64,000 bases of DNA from positions 23,526-87,525 of the forward strand of contig NZ_JAAJTJ010000017.1 in assembly GCF_011030405.1 (NCBI RefSeq). The letters are read 5' to 3'. A model generated the notes under the pieces. It made no database searches and had not been told where the DNA came from. It saw nothing but the letters and a program-made list of their open reading frames with translations. Below are positions 9,183 to 17,028 of this stretch, in pieces. Within the stretch, counting starts at the first letter, position 1, and every line of letters starts with the position of its first letter. The position numbers were made by a program, and so were the translations under genes. This DNA is from Parapedobacter sp. SGR-10 (GTDB lineage: Bacteria; Bacteroidota; Bacteroidia; Sphingobacteriales; Sphingobacteriaceae).

Positions 9183-10385
9183 ATGAACACAAAAAAAGTA
9201 AAAAACATTCTGATCATAGCGTTGGTATCCTTATTTGCATCCTGCAAAGATGATAATACCTTGAATATCCAGCAACCTGATTTTATAGCCACATCGCTTT
9301 CTGCGAATTTGGCCATAGAGAGCGGGCAAGAATTTGAACTGTTTGTTCCGGACAACGAAGAAGGGGTAGTGTATATCTGGACTATCCCCGATATGTTGGG
9401 TATGTTGGAAGGGCAGGGTACGAATAGAATCAAGGTCATACCGACTATTGAAGGAGGTGTCATTCCGCAGAAAAGTATCGGTGTAGTGGCCAAAAGAGGG
9501 AATACAGAAAGCTATACCCGCTGGCTTTATAAGGACATTACCATTCTTATCCCGCCGCCTACGCTGGAAAATTACAGAACCAAGCGTTACGGTACCAAAA
9601 CCTGGATGATTGAAAATCTGAATGAGGCGGGAACGATGGGCAACCTTGGTCGGATGTACGACAATGACCCTGACAAAGCAGCTATCTATGGGCGGTTGTA
9701 CAGCTGGCACGAAGCGATGACGGGCATCCCGAATGCTACGGCTGCCCAAAACCCGTATGCTTGGGGAAGTTCCGGTACGGACGATGCCGGGAATCCCTAT
9801 ACGGTAGATGGAACCTATGCCAATTTGTATAATATACAGGTTCAAGGAGCATGTCCCAAAGGTTGGCACGTGCCGAACATGAACGATTGGTACGATCTTA
9901 TTGCAGCGATCAAGGACGAATATGGTATCCCGGGAAGTACACTTGGCGATGTCGCCAATACCAAGGATGGGTACATCATGGGGGCAGCAAGGAATGTAGG
10001 CATCCTAAACTCCCTCGCGCTGACGACTTGGGGCGTTGTCAGTCCTTATCTCAAAGGGAGCAGTCCTATAAGTGCCAATGGGCTGTGGTCAGGCGGTACG
10101 ACCTTTCCTTATGGTGGAAATGCCACATTCCCAGGTGGAGAGTATCCTTTGTACAAAGACCTGAGCAGTACGATCGAGTTCAATATCCTGCCAAGTGGTC
10201 GAAGAACAGCAGCAGGTGTATTTAACGATGAAGGTATTTACTCCTATCATTGGGTTGCATACAGAGGAACAGCCAATTCCAACAATCCAATGCGTGTGAC
10301 GGTCGCCTCTGGAAATGCCAACTTTTCAAATGGTTTCCATGATCCGCTGGATTCATTTTGCTTGCGCTGTGTGGCTAATTATTAG
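9183..10385 (+). CDS. FISUMP-domain lipoprotein
   Basis: A predicted surface lipoprotein of 400 residues. The signal peptide ends in LFASC (cysteine at 21). Residues 25-125 may form an Ig-like domain of unclear family. From about residue 128 to the end is a FISUMP domain (Fibrobacter succinogenes major paralogous domain), recognised by YGTKTWMIENLNEA, YGRLYSWHEAMTG, GACPKGWHVPNMNDWYDL, NILPSGRRTAAG and the terminal CLRCVANY. The function of FISUMP domains is not established; adhesion or ligand binding at the surface is usually assumed. The same domain recurs in the next gene, with near-identical DNA in places. Confidence 0.88.
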   Translation: MNTKKVKNILIIALVSLFASCKDDNTLNIQQPDFIATSLSANLAIESGQEFELFVPDNEEGVVYIWTIPDMLGMLEGQGTNRIKVIPTIEGGVIPQKSIGVVAKRGNTESYTRWLYKDITILIPPPTLENYRTKRYGTKTWMIENLNEAGTMGNLGRMYDNDPDKAAIYGRLYSWHEAMTGIPNATAAQNPYAWGSSGTDDAGNPYTVDGTYANLYNIQVQGACPKGWHVPNMNDWYDLIAAIKDEYGIPGSTLGDVANTKDGYIMGAARNVGILNSLALTTWGVVSPYLKGSSPISANGLWSGGTTFPYGGNATFPGGEYPLYKDLSSTIEFNILPSGRRTAAGVFNDEGIYSYHWVAYRGTANSNNPMRVTVASGNANFSNGFHDPLDSFCLRCVANY

Positions 10386-10411
10386 TGATAGTATTATTGT
10401 AACATAGAAGT

Positions 10412-11950
10412 ATGATTATGAACACAAGAAAATCTTTAACTACAATAGGTGGTCTTATTTTGTCCTGTTTGGTTATTTTCATTGTCGGTGCCTGTAGTGA
10501 TAAAAACATCTTTACGGCAGAGTTACCGTTCCTCTCTATCGGTACAGCCGATGGAGAAGAAGCACCTGTAAATATAGGCGTACCTGCCGCAGGGCGATCA
10601 GAAATTTTTTCTATCGTGTCCAATGGTGCTTGGGAAGTAACCAAATATGGTACTTCTACCGATTGGGTCACAGTCACACCCGAAGAGAGCAATATAAACA
10701 GTGAGATCACGATTACCGTAGCCCAAAACAAAAGCGAACAGCCTCGTAAGCTCACGCTTCGTTTTGCGGTGGACGGTGCACAGGTCAAATCTTTATCTAT
10801 ATCACAATTAGGGTATGGCCCCAGCATAGCTGTATCGCCTAAATTGGAAGAACCGCTCGCAGCAGAGGGTGGCGACATTACATTTACCGTGACGACCAAC
10901 GATGACGCCTGGAGCTACACCATAGAAAGTGGTGTAGACTGGATCACTGAAAAGAAAAAAACAGCCACCACCCTGACCCTAACCGTAGCGGAAACTACCG
11001 GGACATACCCCATACCACCACGGACAGCCAATATTACGTTCAGTCTGGATGACTACTCGACTACATTGGAGGTGGTAGCACTGATCCAAGAGGGTAAAGA
11101 GCTGACATTGGAGGGGTATCAAGTCAAACGCTATGGCACCAAGATGTGGATGATTGAAAACCTACACGAAACCGGGGCTGACAACAATCTTGGTTATGCA
11201 TTCTCCGATCCCGCTAAAACGGCGCTATATGGCAGACTGTATACCTGGAATGAGGCAATGACGGGTATTTCTAAGGCTACCAACGCACAAAACCCTTATA
11301 CCTGGGGAAGTTCTGGTACGGACGATGCCGGGAATCCATACATCATGGATGGCACAGCGGCCAACTCTTTTAATATTCAGATACAAGGAGCCTGTCCGGA
11401 TGGATGGCACGTGCCGAATATGAACGATTGGTACGATCTGGTCGCGGCAATCAAGCAAGAGTATAATATACCCGGAAATACCCTATCCGATATAGCAAAT
11501 ACTAAAGAAGGATATATCATCAGGACTGCGAGAACGACCGGACTTTTGCCTGCGCCTGCTCTTACGACCTGGGGATTTGTGGGTGCATATCTGAGAGGTA
11601 GTAGCCCGAAAAGCGATGATGGATTATGGAACAATGGAGATCGTGAAGATGGTTGGGCATTTTACTACGGTGGTAATGTATCTTTAGGTTTTGCCGCAGG
11701 AAATTATCCATTGTACAAGACGCTTAGTGCAGAGATTGGGTTTAATATACTTCCCGGTGGTCGAAGAACCAGCGCAGGTACCTTTGAGCATGAAGGTCAG
11801 TATTCTTATCATTGGACAGCTTTCAGGCTTGCTTCTGATGGTAGTAAAAACCCTTTGCGCATGACGATTGGCTCTAACAACGCCAATTTTTCGAATGCTG
11901 CGGCTAATCCGATGGATGCGATGTGTCTGCGCTGTGTGGCGAATTATTAA
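10412..11950 (+). CDS. BACON-BACON-FISUMP lipoprotein
   Basis: A predicted surface lipoprotein of 512 residues, lipobox VGACSD with cysteine at 28. Two BACON-like domains follow: about residues 55-135 (SNGAWEVTKY, DWVTVTPEESNIN, ending LSISQLGYGP) and about 145-228 (DDAWSYTIESGVDWITEKKK, ending LEVVALIQEG). BACON domains are Ig-like and are thought to bind carbohydrate or mucin, or to act as spacers. The C-terminal half from about residue 235 is a FISUMP domain closely matching the previous gene (YGTKMWMIENLHE, GACPDGWHVPNMNDWYDL, CLRCVANY). A second in-frame ATG at 10418 gives the more usual MNTRKS start. It is probably the last lipoprotein of the SusCD operon. Confidence 0.9.
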   Translation: MIMNTRKSLTTIGGLILSCLVIFIVGACSDKNIFTAELPFLSIGTADGEEAPVNIGVPAAGRSEIFSIVSNGAWEVTKYGTSTDWVTVTPEESNINSEITITVAQNKSEQPRKLTLRFAVDGAQVKSLSISQLGYGPSIAVSPKLEEPLAAEGGDITFTVTTNDDAWSYTIESGVDWITEKKKTATTLTLTVAETTGTYPIPPRTANITFSLDDYSTTLEVVALIQEGKELTLEGYQVKRYGTKMWMIENLHETGADNNLGYAFSDPAKTALYGRLYTWNEAMTGISKATNAQNPYTWGSSGTDDAGNPYIMDGTAANSFNIQIQGACPDGWHVPNMNDWYDLVAAIKQEYNIPGNTLSDIANTKEGYIIRTARTTGLLPAPALTTWGFVGAYLRGSSPKSDDGLWNNGDREDGWAFYYGGNVSLGFAAGNYPLYKTLSAEIGFNILPGGRRTSAGTFEHEGQYSYHWTAFRLASDGSKNPLRMTIGSNNANFSNAAANPMDAMCLRCVANY

Positions 11951-11956
11951 TTTTTT

Positions 11957-12008
11957 AGCATCTGTTTTCAGGTAATATTTTCTAAAAGTAGATGCTTTTT
12001 GTTTTTTT
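11957..12008 (+). terminator. Weak terminator-like hairpin after the FISUMP genes
   Basis: AGCATCT at 11957-11963 pairs with AGATGCT at 11990-11996, followed by a T-rich run to 12008. The stem is only 7 bp with a long AT-rich loop, so it may only attenuate transcription into the phosphoesterase gene. Confidence 0.35.
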
Positions 12009-12019
12009 GAAAAAGCGAT

Positions 12020-13102
12020 ATGAATTTTAAACGGCTAAATTTTCTTCTTTTATTTATTTCGATCACCTTAGGCTCTTTTGCTCAAAGTGTAGGCTATCAA
12101 GCCCCAAAACTGAGCGATAGGGATTCTTGGTCAATGATCTTGTTGCCCGATCTGCAAAGTTATGTCAAGTATGAGCGTAATCATGGAATACTTGAACTGA
12201 TGACAGGTTGGATAAGCGAACGGATCCACCCGCTAAATATCCGTATGGTGCTCGGTACCGGAGACTTAGTCGAACACAACAGCTGGCTTACACCCGATGG
12301 AAAAAGAGCAAATCAAGCCGGGATTCAGCAATGGAAGGCGGTTTCCCGTGCATTCGAGCGATTGGATGGGAAAGTCCCTTACATCAATGCAACCGGCAAT
12401 CACGACTATGGTGTGAAGAGCATCGAAAATCGTAAAACGAACTATGATCTTTTCTTTCCGGTAGATAGAAATCCTTTAAGCCAACGTCTGCTGAAAGAAG
12501 CGGGAACAAATGACGATAATCTGCCCTCTCTAATCAATGCGGCTTATGAATTTCGTAGCCCTCACGATGAGCTATTTTTGTTTCTGGTACTGGAATTTGC
12601 ACCGAGAGATGAAACGATCGAATGGGCGAAAAACATCACAAACGATAAAAAATATAAAGATCATAGGGTAATTTTGCTGACACACTCTTATCTGAATGCA
12701 GAAAATGAACATATCGTAAAAGAAAACTATCCAATTGAAAATGGTAATTATGGAAGAGCTGTGTTTGAAAAGCTCGTAAAGCCATCTACAAACATAGAAA
12801 TGGTTTTTTCGGGACATATCGGAAAACCCGATGACTTTAAAGGACATGTAGGTTATCGAACAGATGCAAATGCGGCAGGACGTACAGTTCATCAGATGAT
12901 GTTCAATGCCCAAGCTTTAGGAGGAGGGTGGTATGGCAATGGGGGAGATGGTTGGGTGCGCTGGTTGGAGTTCATGCCCGATAAGCAAACAATAAAAGTA
13001 AAAACCTTTTCTCCTTTTTTTGCTATTTCTCCTGTGACAGATCAGTTTGCTTGGGAAAGAACCGAATATAATGAGTTTGAATTTCAGTTAGACCGAAAAT
13101 AA
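12020..13102 (+). CDS. Secreted calcineurin-like metallophosphoesterase
   Basis: A predicted exported phosphoesterase of 360 residues with a Sec signal peptide (cleavage near SFAQS, residue 22). The dinuclear-metal motifs appear in order: PDLQ (residues 43-46), GTGDLVEHN (79-87), ATGNHDYG (124-131), a histidine in LLTHSYL and SGHIG. The first motif is D-x-Q rather than the common D-x-H, a replacement known in several subfamilies. The substrate could be a phosphoester liberated or captured by the SusCD system encoded upstream, but this rests only on position. It follows the last FISUMP gene by 69 bases in the same direction and may be its own unit if the hairpin between them terminates. Confidence 0.88.
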   Translation: MNFKRLNFLLLFISITLGSFAQSVGYQAPKLSDRDSWSMILLPDLQSYVKYERNHGILELMTGWISERIHPLNIRMVLGTGDLVEHNSWLTPDGKRANQAGIQQWKAVSRAFERLDGKVPYINATGNHDYGVKSIENRKTNYDLFFPVDRNPLSQRLLKEAGTNDDNLPSLINAAYEFRSPHDELFLFLVLEFAPRDETIEWAKNITNDKKYKDHRVILLTHSYLNAENEHIVKENYPIENGNYGRAVFEKLVKPSTNIEMVFSGHIGKPDDFKGHVGYRTDANAAGRTVHQMMFNAQALGGGWYGNGGDGWVRWLEFMPDKQTIKVKTFSPFFAISPVTDQFAWERTEYNEFEFQLDRK

Positions 13103-13245
13103 TTATTAAAAATATGAGAGCATTATTGTTAGATCAGTTGACCTAAAGTAGAGAATATGGAATCAAATCTTACGCACGCATGGATTCGGATATTGGGGAT
13201 TCCGGCGATGTACTGATCTATGATATAGAACGTGATTGTTTGGCG

Positions 13246-13494
13246 CTAGCCATTTACACGATTGTATGCATCGATAAAATCCTTACGCATCGTATTGAAA
13301 TTTTGCAGAACCTGTTGGATAAATGTTTCATCCAACAGCTCAAAGACTCCATTTACGCCATTGAGGACGTCCATTTCAGAAATTTTGAACGACTGCTCCA
13401 AGGTTCCCTGTTCAAATTTGATGATGAACTTTTGATTCATGCCAAAAATGGAAATCTTGCAATCCGGGTGGGGGAGTTCTGCGAGTATTCTCAT
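13246..13494 (-). CDS. Small conserved protein of unknown function
   Basis: An 82-residue protein starting MRILAELPHPDCKISIFGMN. I recognise it as a short, conserved Bacteroidota protein without assigned function, often encoded alone. It has no signal peptide or membrane segment and is predicted to be mixed alpha/beta, with an acidic C-terminal half (MDVLNGVNGVFELLDETF). I chose the ATG at 13494 because the upstream extension is low-complexity leucine/serine translated from an A-rich intergenic tract. The opposite frame over the same interval lacks any family resemblance. It lies downstream of gdhA in the same direction with a 94-base gap. Confidence 0.7.
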   Translation of the reverse strand: MRILAELPHPDCKISIFGMNQKFIIKFEQGTLEQSFKISEMDVLNGVNGVFELLDETFIQQVLQNFNTMRKDFIDAYNRVNG

Positions 13495-13503
13495 GAGGAG
13501 TAA

Positions 13504-13580
13504 AGATAAAGGATTAAGGACAAAAGACAAAGAATTAAAGAGCAAAGACAACATCTGTCCTTGCTCCTTGTTCTTTCATC
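13504..13580. repeat. Low-complexity AAGGA/AAAGA tract between genes
   Basis: Repeated pieces of the form TAAAGGATTAAGGACAAAAGA, then its partial complement (CTTGCTCCTTGTTC), lie between gdhA and the 82-residue gene. The vocabulary matches the longer tract at 31917-32086. The two halves are roughly complementary and could form an imperfect hairpin at the gdhA 3' end. Confidence 0.5.
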
Positions 13581-13588
13581 TTTGCTCC

Positions 13589-14920
13589 CTAAAGAACACC
13601 CTGTGCCTTCATCGCATTAGCCACCTTGATGAAACCTCCGATATTGGCTCCTTTGAGGTAGTTGATATACCCGTTTTCCTCTTTACCGTATCTTACACAA
13701 GTTTTATGGATGTTTTCCATAATAGCTTTTAACCTTGTGTCGACCTTGGCCGATGGCCATTGCTGACGGATAGAGTTTTGTGACATTTCAAGACCAGATA
13801 CAGCTACACCACCGGCATTGGCGGCTTTTCCTGGCGCAAAGTATACTTTGGCTTTATGGAATACTTTGATGGCCTCGGCCGTAGAAGGCATATTGGCACC
13901 TTCGGCAACACATTTACAACCATTCTTCACCAATTTCTTTGCATCGGCTTCGTCCAGCTCATTTTGGGTAGCACATGGTAAAGCAATATCACATTTAAAC
14001 TGCCAAGGTTTTTCACCTTCATGATACGTTGCAGATTTGAATTTTCGTGGATATTTGTACAGATCTCGTCCCAAAGTTTCGACGTAGGCAAGTTTTTCCA
14101 AACTAAAGCCTTCCTTGTCATATATTGTGCCTTGACTATTGGATAGAGTAATGACCTTTGCACCTAATGAAATGGCTTTTTCTGCGGCATAATAAGCCAC
14201 ATTGCCCGCGCCGGAAATGGTAATGACCTTACCTTCCAAAGATTCGTTGTTGAAGTCATAGATACATTCTACAAAATACAATAAACCGTAGCCTGTTGCT
14301 TCAGGACGGATATAAGAACCTCCCCAATGCGCTCCTTTGCCTGTCAATACGCCGGTAAAGTTATTTTGAATACGCTTATATTGACCAAATAAATAGCCGA
14401 TTTCACGGGTACCTACACCGATATCTCCGGCCGGAACATCAGTTTCTGCTCCGATATGGCGATACAGTTCTGTCATGAAAGATTGACAAAAACGCATGAT
14501 CTCATTATCTGACTTTCCTTTGGGATCAAAATCAGATCCGCCTTTTCCACCACCGATGGGCAGACTGGTCAAGGAATTCTTGAACACCTGTTCGAACGCC
14601 AAAAACTTGAGGATGCTTAAGTTCACGTCGGGAGCAAATCTTAATCCTCCTTTATAAGGTCCGATGGCACTGTTCATTTGTACCCTGTATCCTCTGTTGA
14701 CCTGTATCTCATTCTTGTCATCCAGCCAGGCTACACGAAAAGAAATTACTCTTTCGGGTTCGGCTATACGCTCCAAGATCTTCAAAGATTCAAATTCAGG
14801 GTGATAATCATTGATATAAGGTATGATATCTTCAGCGACTTCGGTTACTGCTTGTAGAAATTCGGGCTCGTGTGGGTTGTGAAGCTCCACATTTTTGATG
14901 AAACTTTTAAGAGATAGCAT
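13589..14920 (-). CDS. gdhA: Glutamate dehydrogenase, NADP-type
   Basis: A cytoplasmic enzyme of 443 residues that interconverts 2-oxoglutarate plus ammonium and glutamate, normally in the assimilatory direction for this length class. Visible signatures: GPYKGGLRFAPDVN and LPIGGGKGGSDFDPKGKSD with the substrate-binding and catalytic lysines, PAGDIGVGTREIGYL, the nucleotide-binding ISGAGNVAYYAAEKA, and EGANMPSTAEA. The length (about 440-450) fits the hexameric NADP enzyme family. It is a single-gene unit followed by the small conserved gene. Confidence 0.96.
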   Translation of the reverse strand: MLSLKSFIKNVELHNPHEPEFLQAVTEVAEDIIPYINDYHPEFESLKILERIAEPERVISFRVAWLDDKNEIQVNRGYRVQMNSAIGPYKGGLRFAPDVNLSILKFLAFEQVFKNSLTSLPIGGGKGGSDFDPKGKSDNEIMRFCQSFMTELYRHIGAETDVPAGDIGVGTREIGYLFGQYKRIQNNFTGVLTGKGAHWGGSYIRPEATGYGLLYFVECIYDFNNESLEGKVITISGAGNVAYYAAEKAISLGAKVITLSNSQGTIYDKEGFSLEKLAYVETLGRDLYKYPRKFKSATYHEGEKPWQFKCDIALPCATQNELDEADAKKLVKNGCKCVAEGANMPSTAEAIKVFHKAKVYFAPGKAANAGGVAVSGLEMSQNSIRQQWPSAKVDTRLKAIMENIHKTCVRYGKEENGYINYLKGANIGGFIKVANAMKAQGVL

Positions 14921-15163
14921 TATTTTTTATAAAATTTAATAACAAAAGGTGTGCGAATGTACGAAAAATATATTAAAAATGCTAATCGAATTAAATAATT
15001 GTAATCTATGTATTCTTTTAGCGTAAGGAAAATGAAAAAAATCATATATTGCGGGAATAGTGAGTGTCACTATTCTATATAAAATCTATTTATTTACTCG
15101 TATTTAAAATATTTGACTAAAGCTACTTTTATTTTAGGATAAGTCTTATCTTTGGTTCTATCC

Positions 15164-15961
15164 ATGCTGTTTTTAGGTTTTATATTCGCTTTCTTTATTG
15201 GAATCACACTCGGTTTGGCCGGTAGCGGGGGATCGATATTGACCGTACCTGTACTGGTATATATATATGGTGTAGATCCCAATCTGGCCACCACCTATTC
15301 CCTGTTTGCTATAGCTGTATCTTCATTTGTCGGTTCTATCCGAAATTTGATACTGAAGCATGTCGATCTGACCAAGTTATTTGATTTTGGTTTTCCTTCT
15401 ATCGTTATGGTTTTTGTGACCAGACAGTTTATATTACCTTTAATCCCTAAGGAATTTTACATTGGTTCATGGGTCATCCATCAGAATGTTGTTTTGATGG
15501 TGCTTTTTGGGTTTGTTATGTTGTTTTCGGCTTGGCGTATGATTATGGGGGAGGTAAAAGCAGAGGGGGTAGGTGAAAGAAAAGTCTCCCGGTTTATGAT
15601 GGTGATGCAGGGGACATTGCTTGGGCTGATTACGGGGGTAGTTGGGGCAGGAGGAGGTTTTCTAATCATTCCGGCTTTTGTAAGCTATTACCGTATGCCT
15701 ATGATTTATGCGGTTTCTACCTCTTTGGCGATTATTGCGCTCAATTCTCTGTTTGGTTTGGCTGGTGATATCGAAAAAATTCCGCTGTTTGATTGGGATA
15801 TACTGACTCCTTATACTTTGTTACTGATTGCGGGGATGTTTTTGGGCTTTTACTTGTCTCGCTTCATCAACAATGAAGAACTAAAGAAAGGTTTGGGATA
15901 CCTCATTCTAGTCATTGGTATATTTGTGATCATTAAGGAGATCTTAAGCTTTTGGGGCTGA
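15164..15961 (+). CDS. TauE/SafE-family membrane exporter
   Basis: An inner-membrane protein of 265 residues with about eight membrane segments in two related halves. Each half opens with the family's glycine-rich signature: GITLGLAGSGGSILTVPVL near the N-terminus and GLITGVVGAGGGFLIIPAF near residue 155. The family exports or imports sulfite, sulfoacetate or other organosulfonates and anions; the substrate here is unknown. I chose ATG at 15164; a TTG at 15152 lies inside a TATCTTTG box (15147-15154) that looks like a promoter -7 element, so the leader would be very short. Confidence 0.88.
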   Translation: MLFLGFIFAFFIGITLGLAGSGGSILTVPVLVYIYGVDPNLATTYSLFAIAVSSFVGSIRNLILKHVDLTKLFDFGFPSIVMVFVTRQFILPLIPKEFYIGSWVIHQNVVLMVLFGFVMLFSAWRMIMGEVKAEGVGERKVSRFMMVMQGTLLGLITGVVGAGGGFLIIPAFVSYYRMPMIYAVSTSLAIIALNSLFGLAGDIEKIPLFDWDILTPYTLLLIAGMFLGFYLSRFINNEELKKGLGYLILVIGIFVIIKEILSFWG

Positions 15962-15982
15962 TATATATAGTACAATGTACTC

Positions 15983-16873
15983 TTAACTGTTTGCGATGAT
16001 AGGGTCAAATGGCTCTATATGTACGAATACATTGGAGATATCGGGTATTTTGGCCATCAGGTAATCTTTTAGGGCATGCGCAATATCGTGTCCGTCTTTT
16101 ACACTCAGGTCGGCATGGACCACGGCATGGATATCTACGATAAAAGACATGCCAATCTTTCGAACAAAACATTTTTCAGTATCCAGTACGCCATTGACTT
16201 CCAGTGACTTGACTTTGATCTTGTCTACCAGGTCCTCATATAAATTTTCATCCATGATTTCTCCTAAGGCCGGTCTGAAAATGCGGTAACAATTGTAGAG
16301 TATGATACCCGAAGCTATCAGCGCAGCCCAGTCATCAGCATATTCATAGCCTTTGCCAAACCACAGTGCCATAGATATCCCGATGAATGCAGCTATCGAA
16401 GTGATCGCGTCGCTTCGATGATGCCAGGCTTCGGCTTTGAGCGAACTGCTGTTCAGTGCTTTGCTTTTGCGGATGACAAATTGGTAGGAAAGTTCTTTCC
16501 ATAGGATGATGATACCCAATACGATGAGTGTCCAGGCTTTGGGCGGTTCATGCGGAGTTTGCAGATTGATGATGCTCTGATACGCAATGACGGTTGCTGA
16601 TATGACCAAAAATATGACTACGATAAATGTAATCAAGGGCTCTATGCGCCCGTGTCCGTAAGGATGCGTGTTGTCGGCAGGACGTTTGGAATATTTGATG
16701 CCTAACAACACAAGGATCGAAGCAAAGATATCCGTGGTGGATTCTATCGCATCGGCTATCAAAGCAAAGGAATTTCCGAAAAAACCTGCCAACCATTTGG
16801 CGATAGCCAAAACCATATTGCCCAATATGCTAAAATATGCTGTTCGGATAGCTTTATCTCCGTTGGTTGCCAT
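15983..16873 (-). CDS. Cation diffusion facilitator (Zn/Fe/Co efflux)
   Basis: A six-segment inner-membrane metal/proton antiporter of 296 residues. The transport site is formed by ADAIESTTD (near residues 40-48, with E and D in place of the usual H/D and D) and EAWHHRSDA (near 147-155). HPYGHGRIEP is the conserved inter-helix loop. The C-terminal cytoplasmic dimerisation domain follows (about 210-296; ISNVFVHIEP). The gene is divergent from a Zn/Cd P-type ATPase with 155 bases between, so the two probably share metal-responsive control. Confidence 0.92.
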   Translation of the reverse strand: MATNGDKAIRTAYFSILGNMVLAIAKWLAGFFGNSFALIADAIESTTDIFASILVLLGIKYSKRPADNTHPYGHGRIEPLITFIVVIFLVISATVIAYQSIINLQTPHEPPKAWTLIVLGIIILWKELSYQFVIRKSKALNSSSLKAEAWHHRSDAITSIAAFIGISMALWFGKGYEYADDWAALIASGIILYNCYRIFRPALGEIMDENLYEDLVDKIKVKSLEVNGVLDTEKCFVRKIGMSFIVDIHAVVHADLSVKDGHDIAHALKDYLMAKIPDISNVFVHIEPFDPIIANS

Positions 16874-17028
16874 TGCTCCAATTTTTCCGCAAAATAAGCA
16901 ATTATTTTTTTTGTCTTGTCATTTGGGTATAATGATTGTATGGGAGCCGTAAATGATCATCCCTGTGGGATGCTTTATGATGCAAATATTTTGCTAAATT
17001 TACCTTTTTAGAGAAATACGCATATATC

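Noticed and set aside
9231..9869. Open frame of 212 codons on the minus strand
   Set aside because: It is antisense to the FISUMP gene and shows no recognisable domain.
13180..13503. Open frame of 107 codons on the plus strand
   Set aside because: It covers the conserved 82-residue protein on the other strand, whose sequence looks like a real family.
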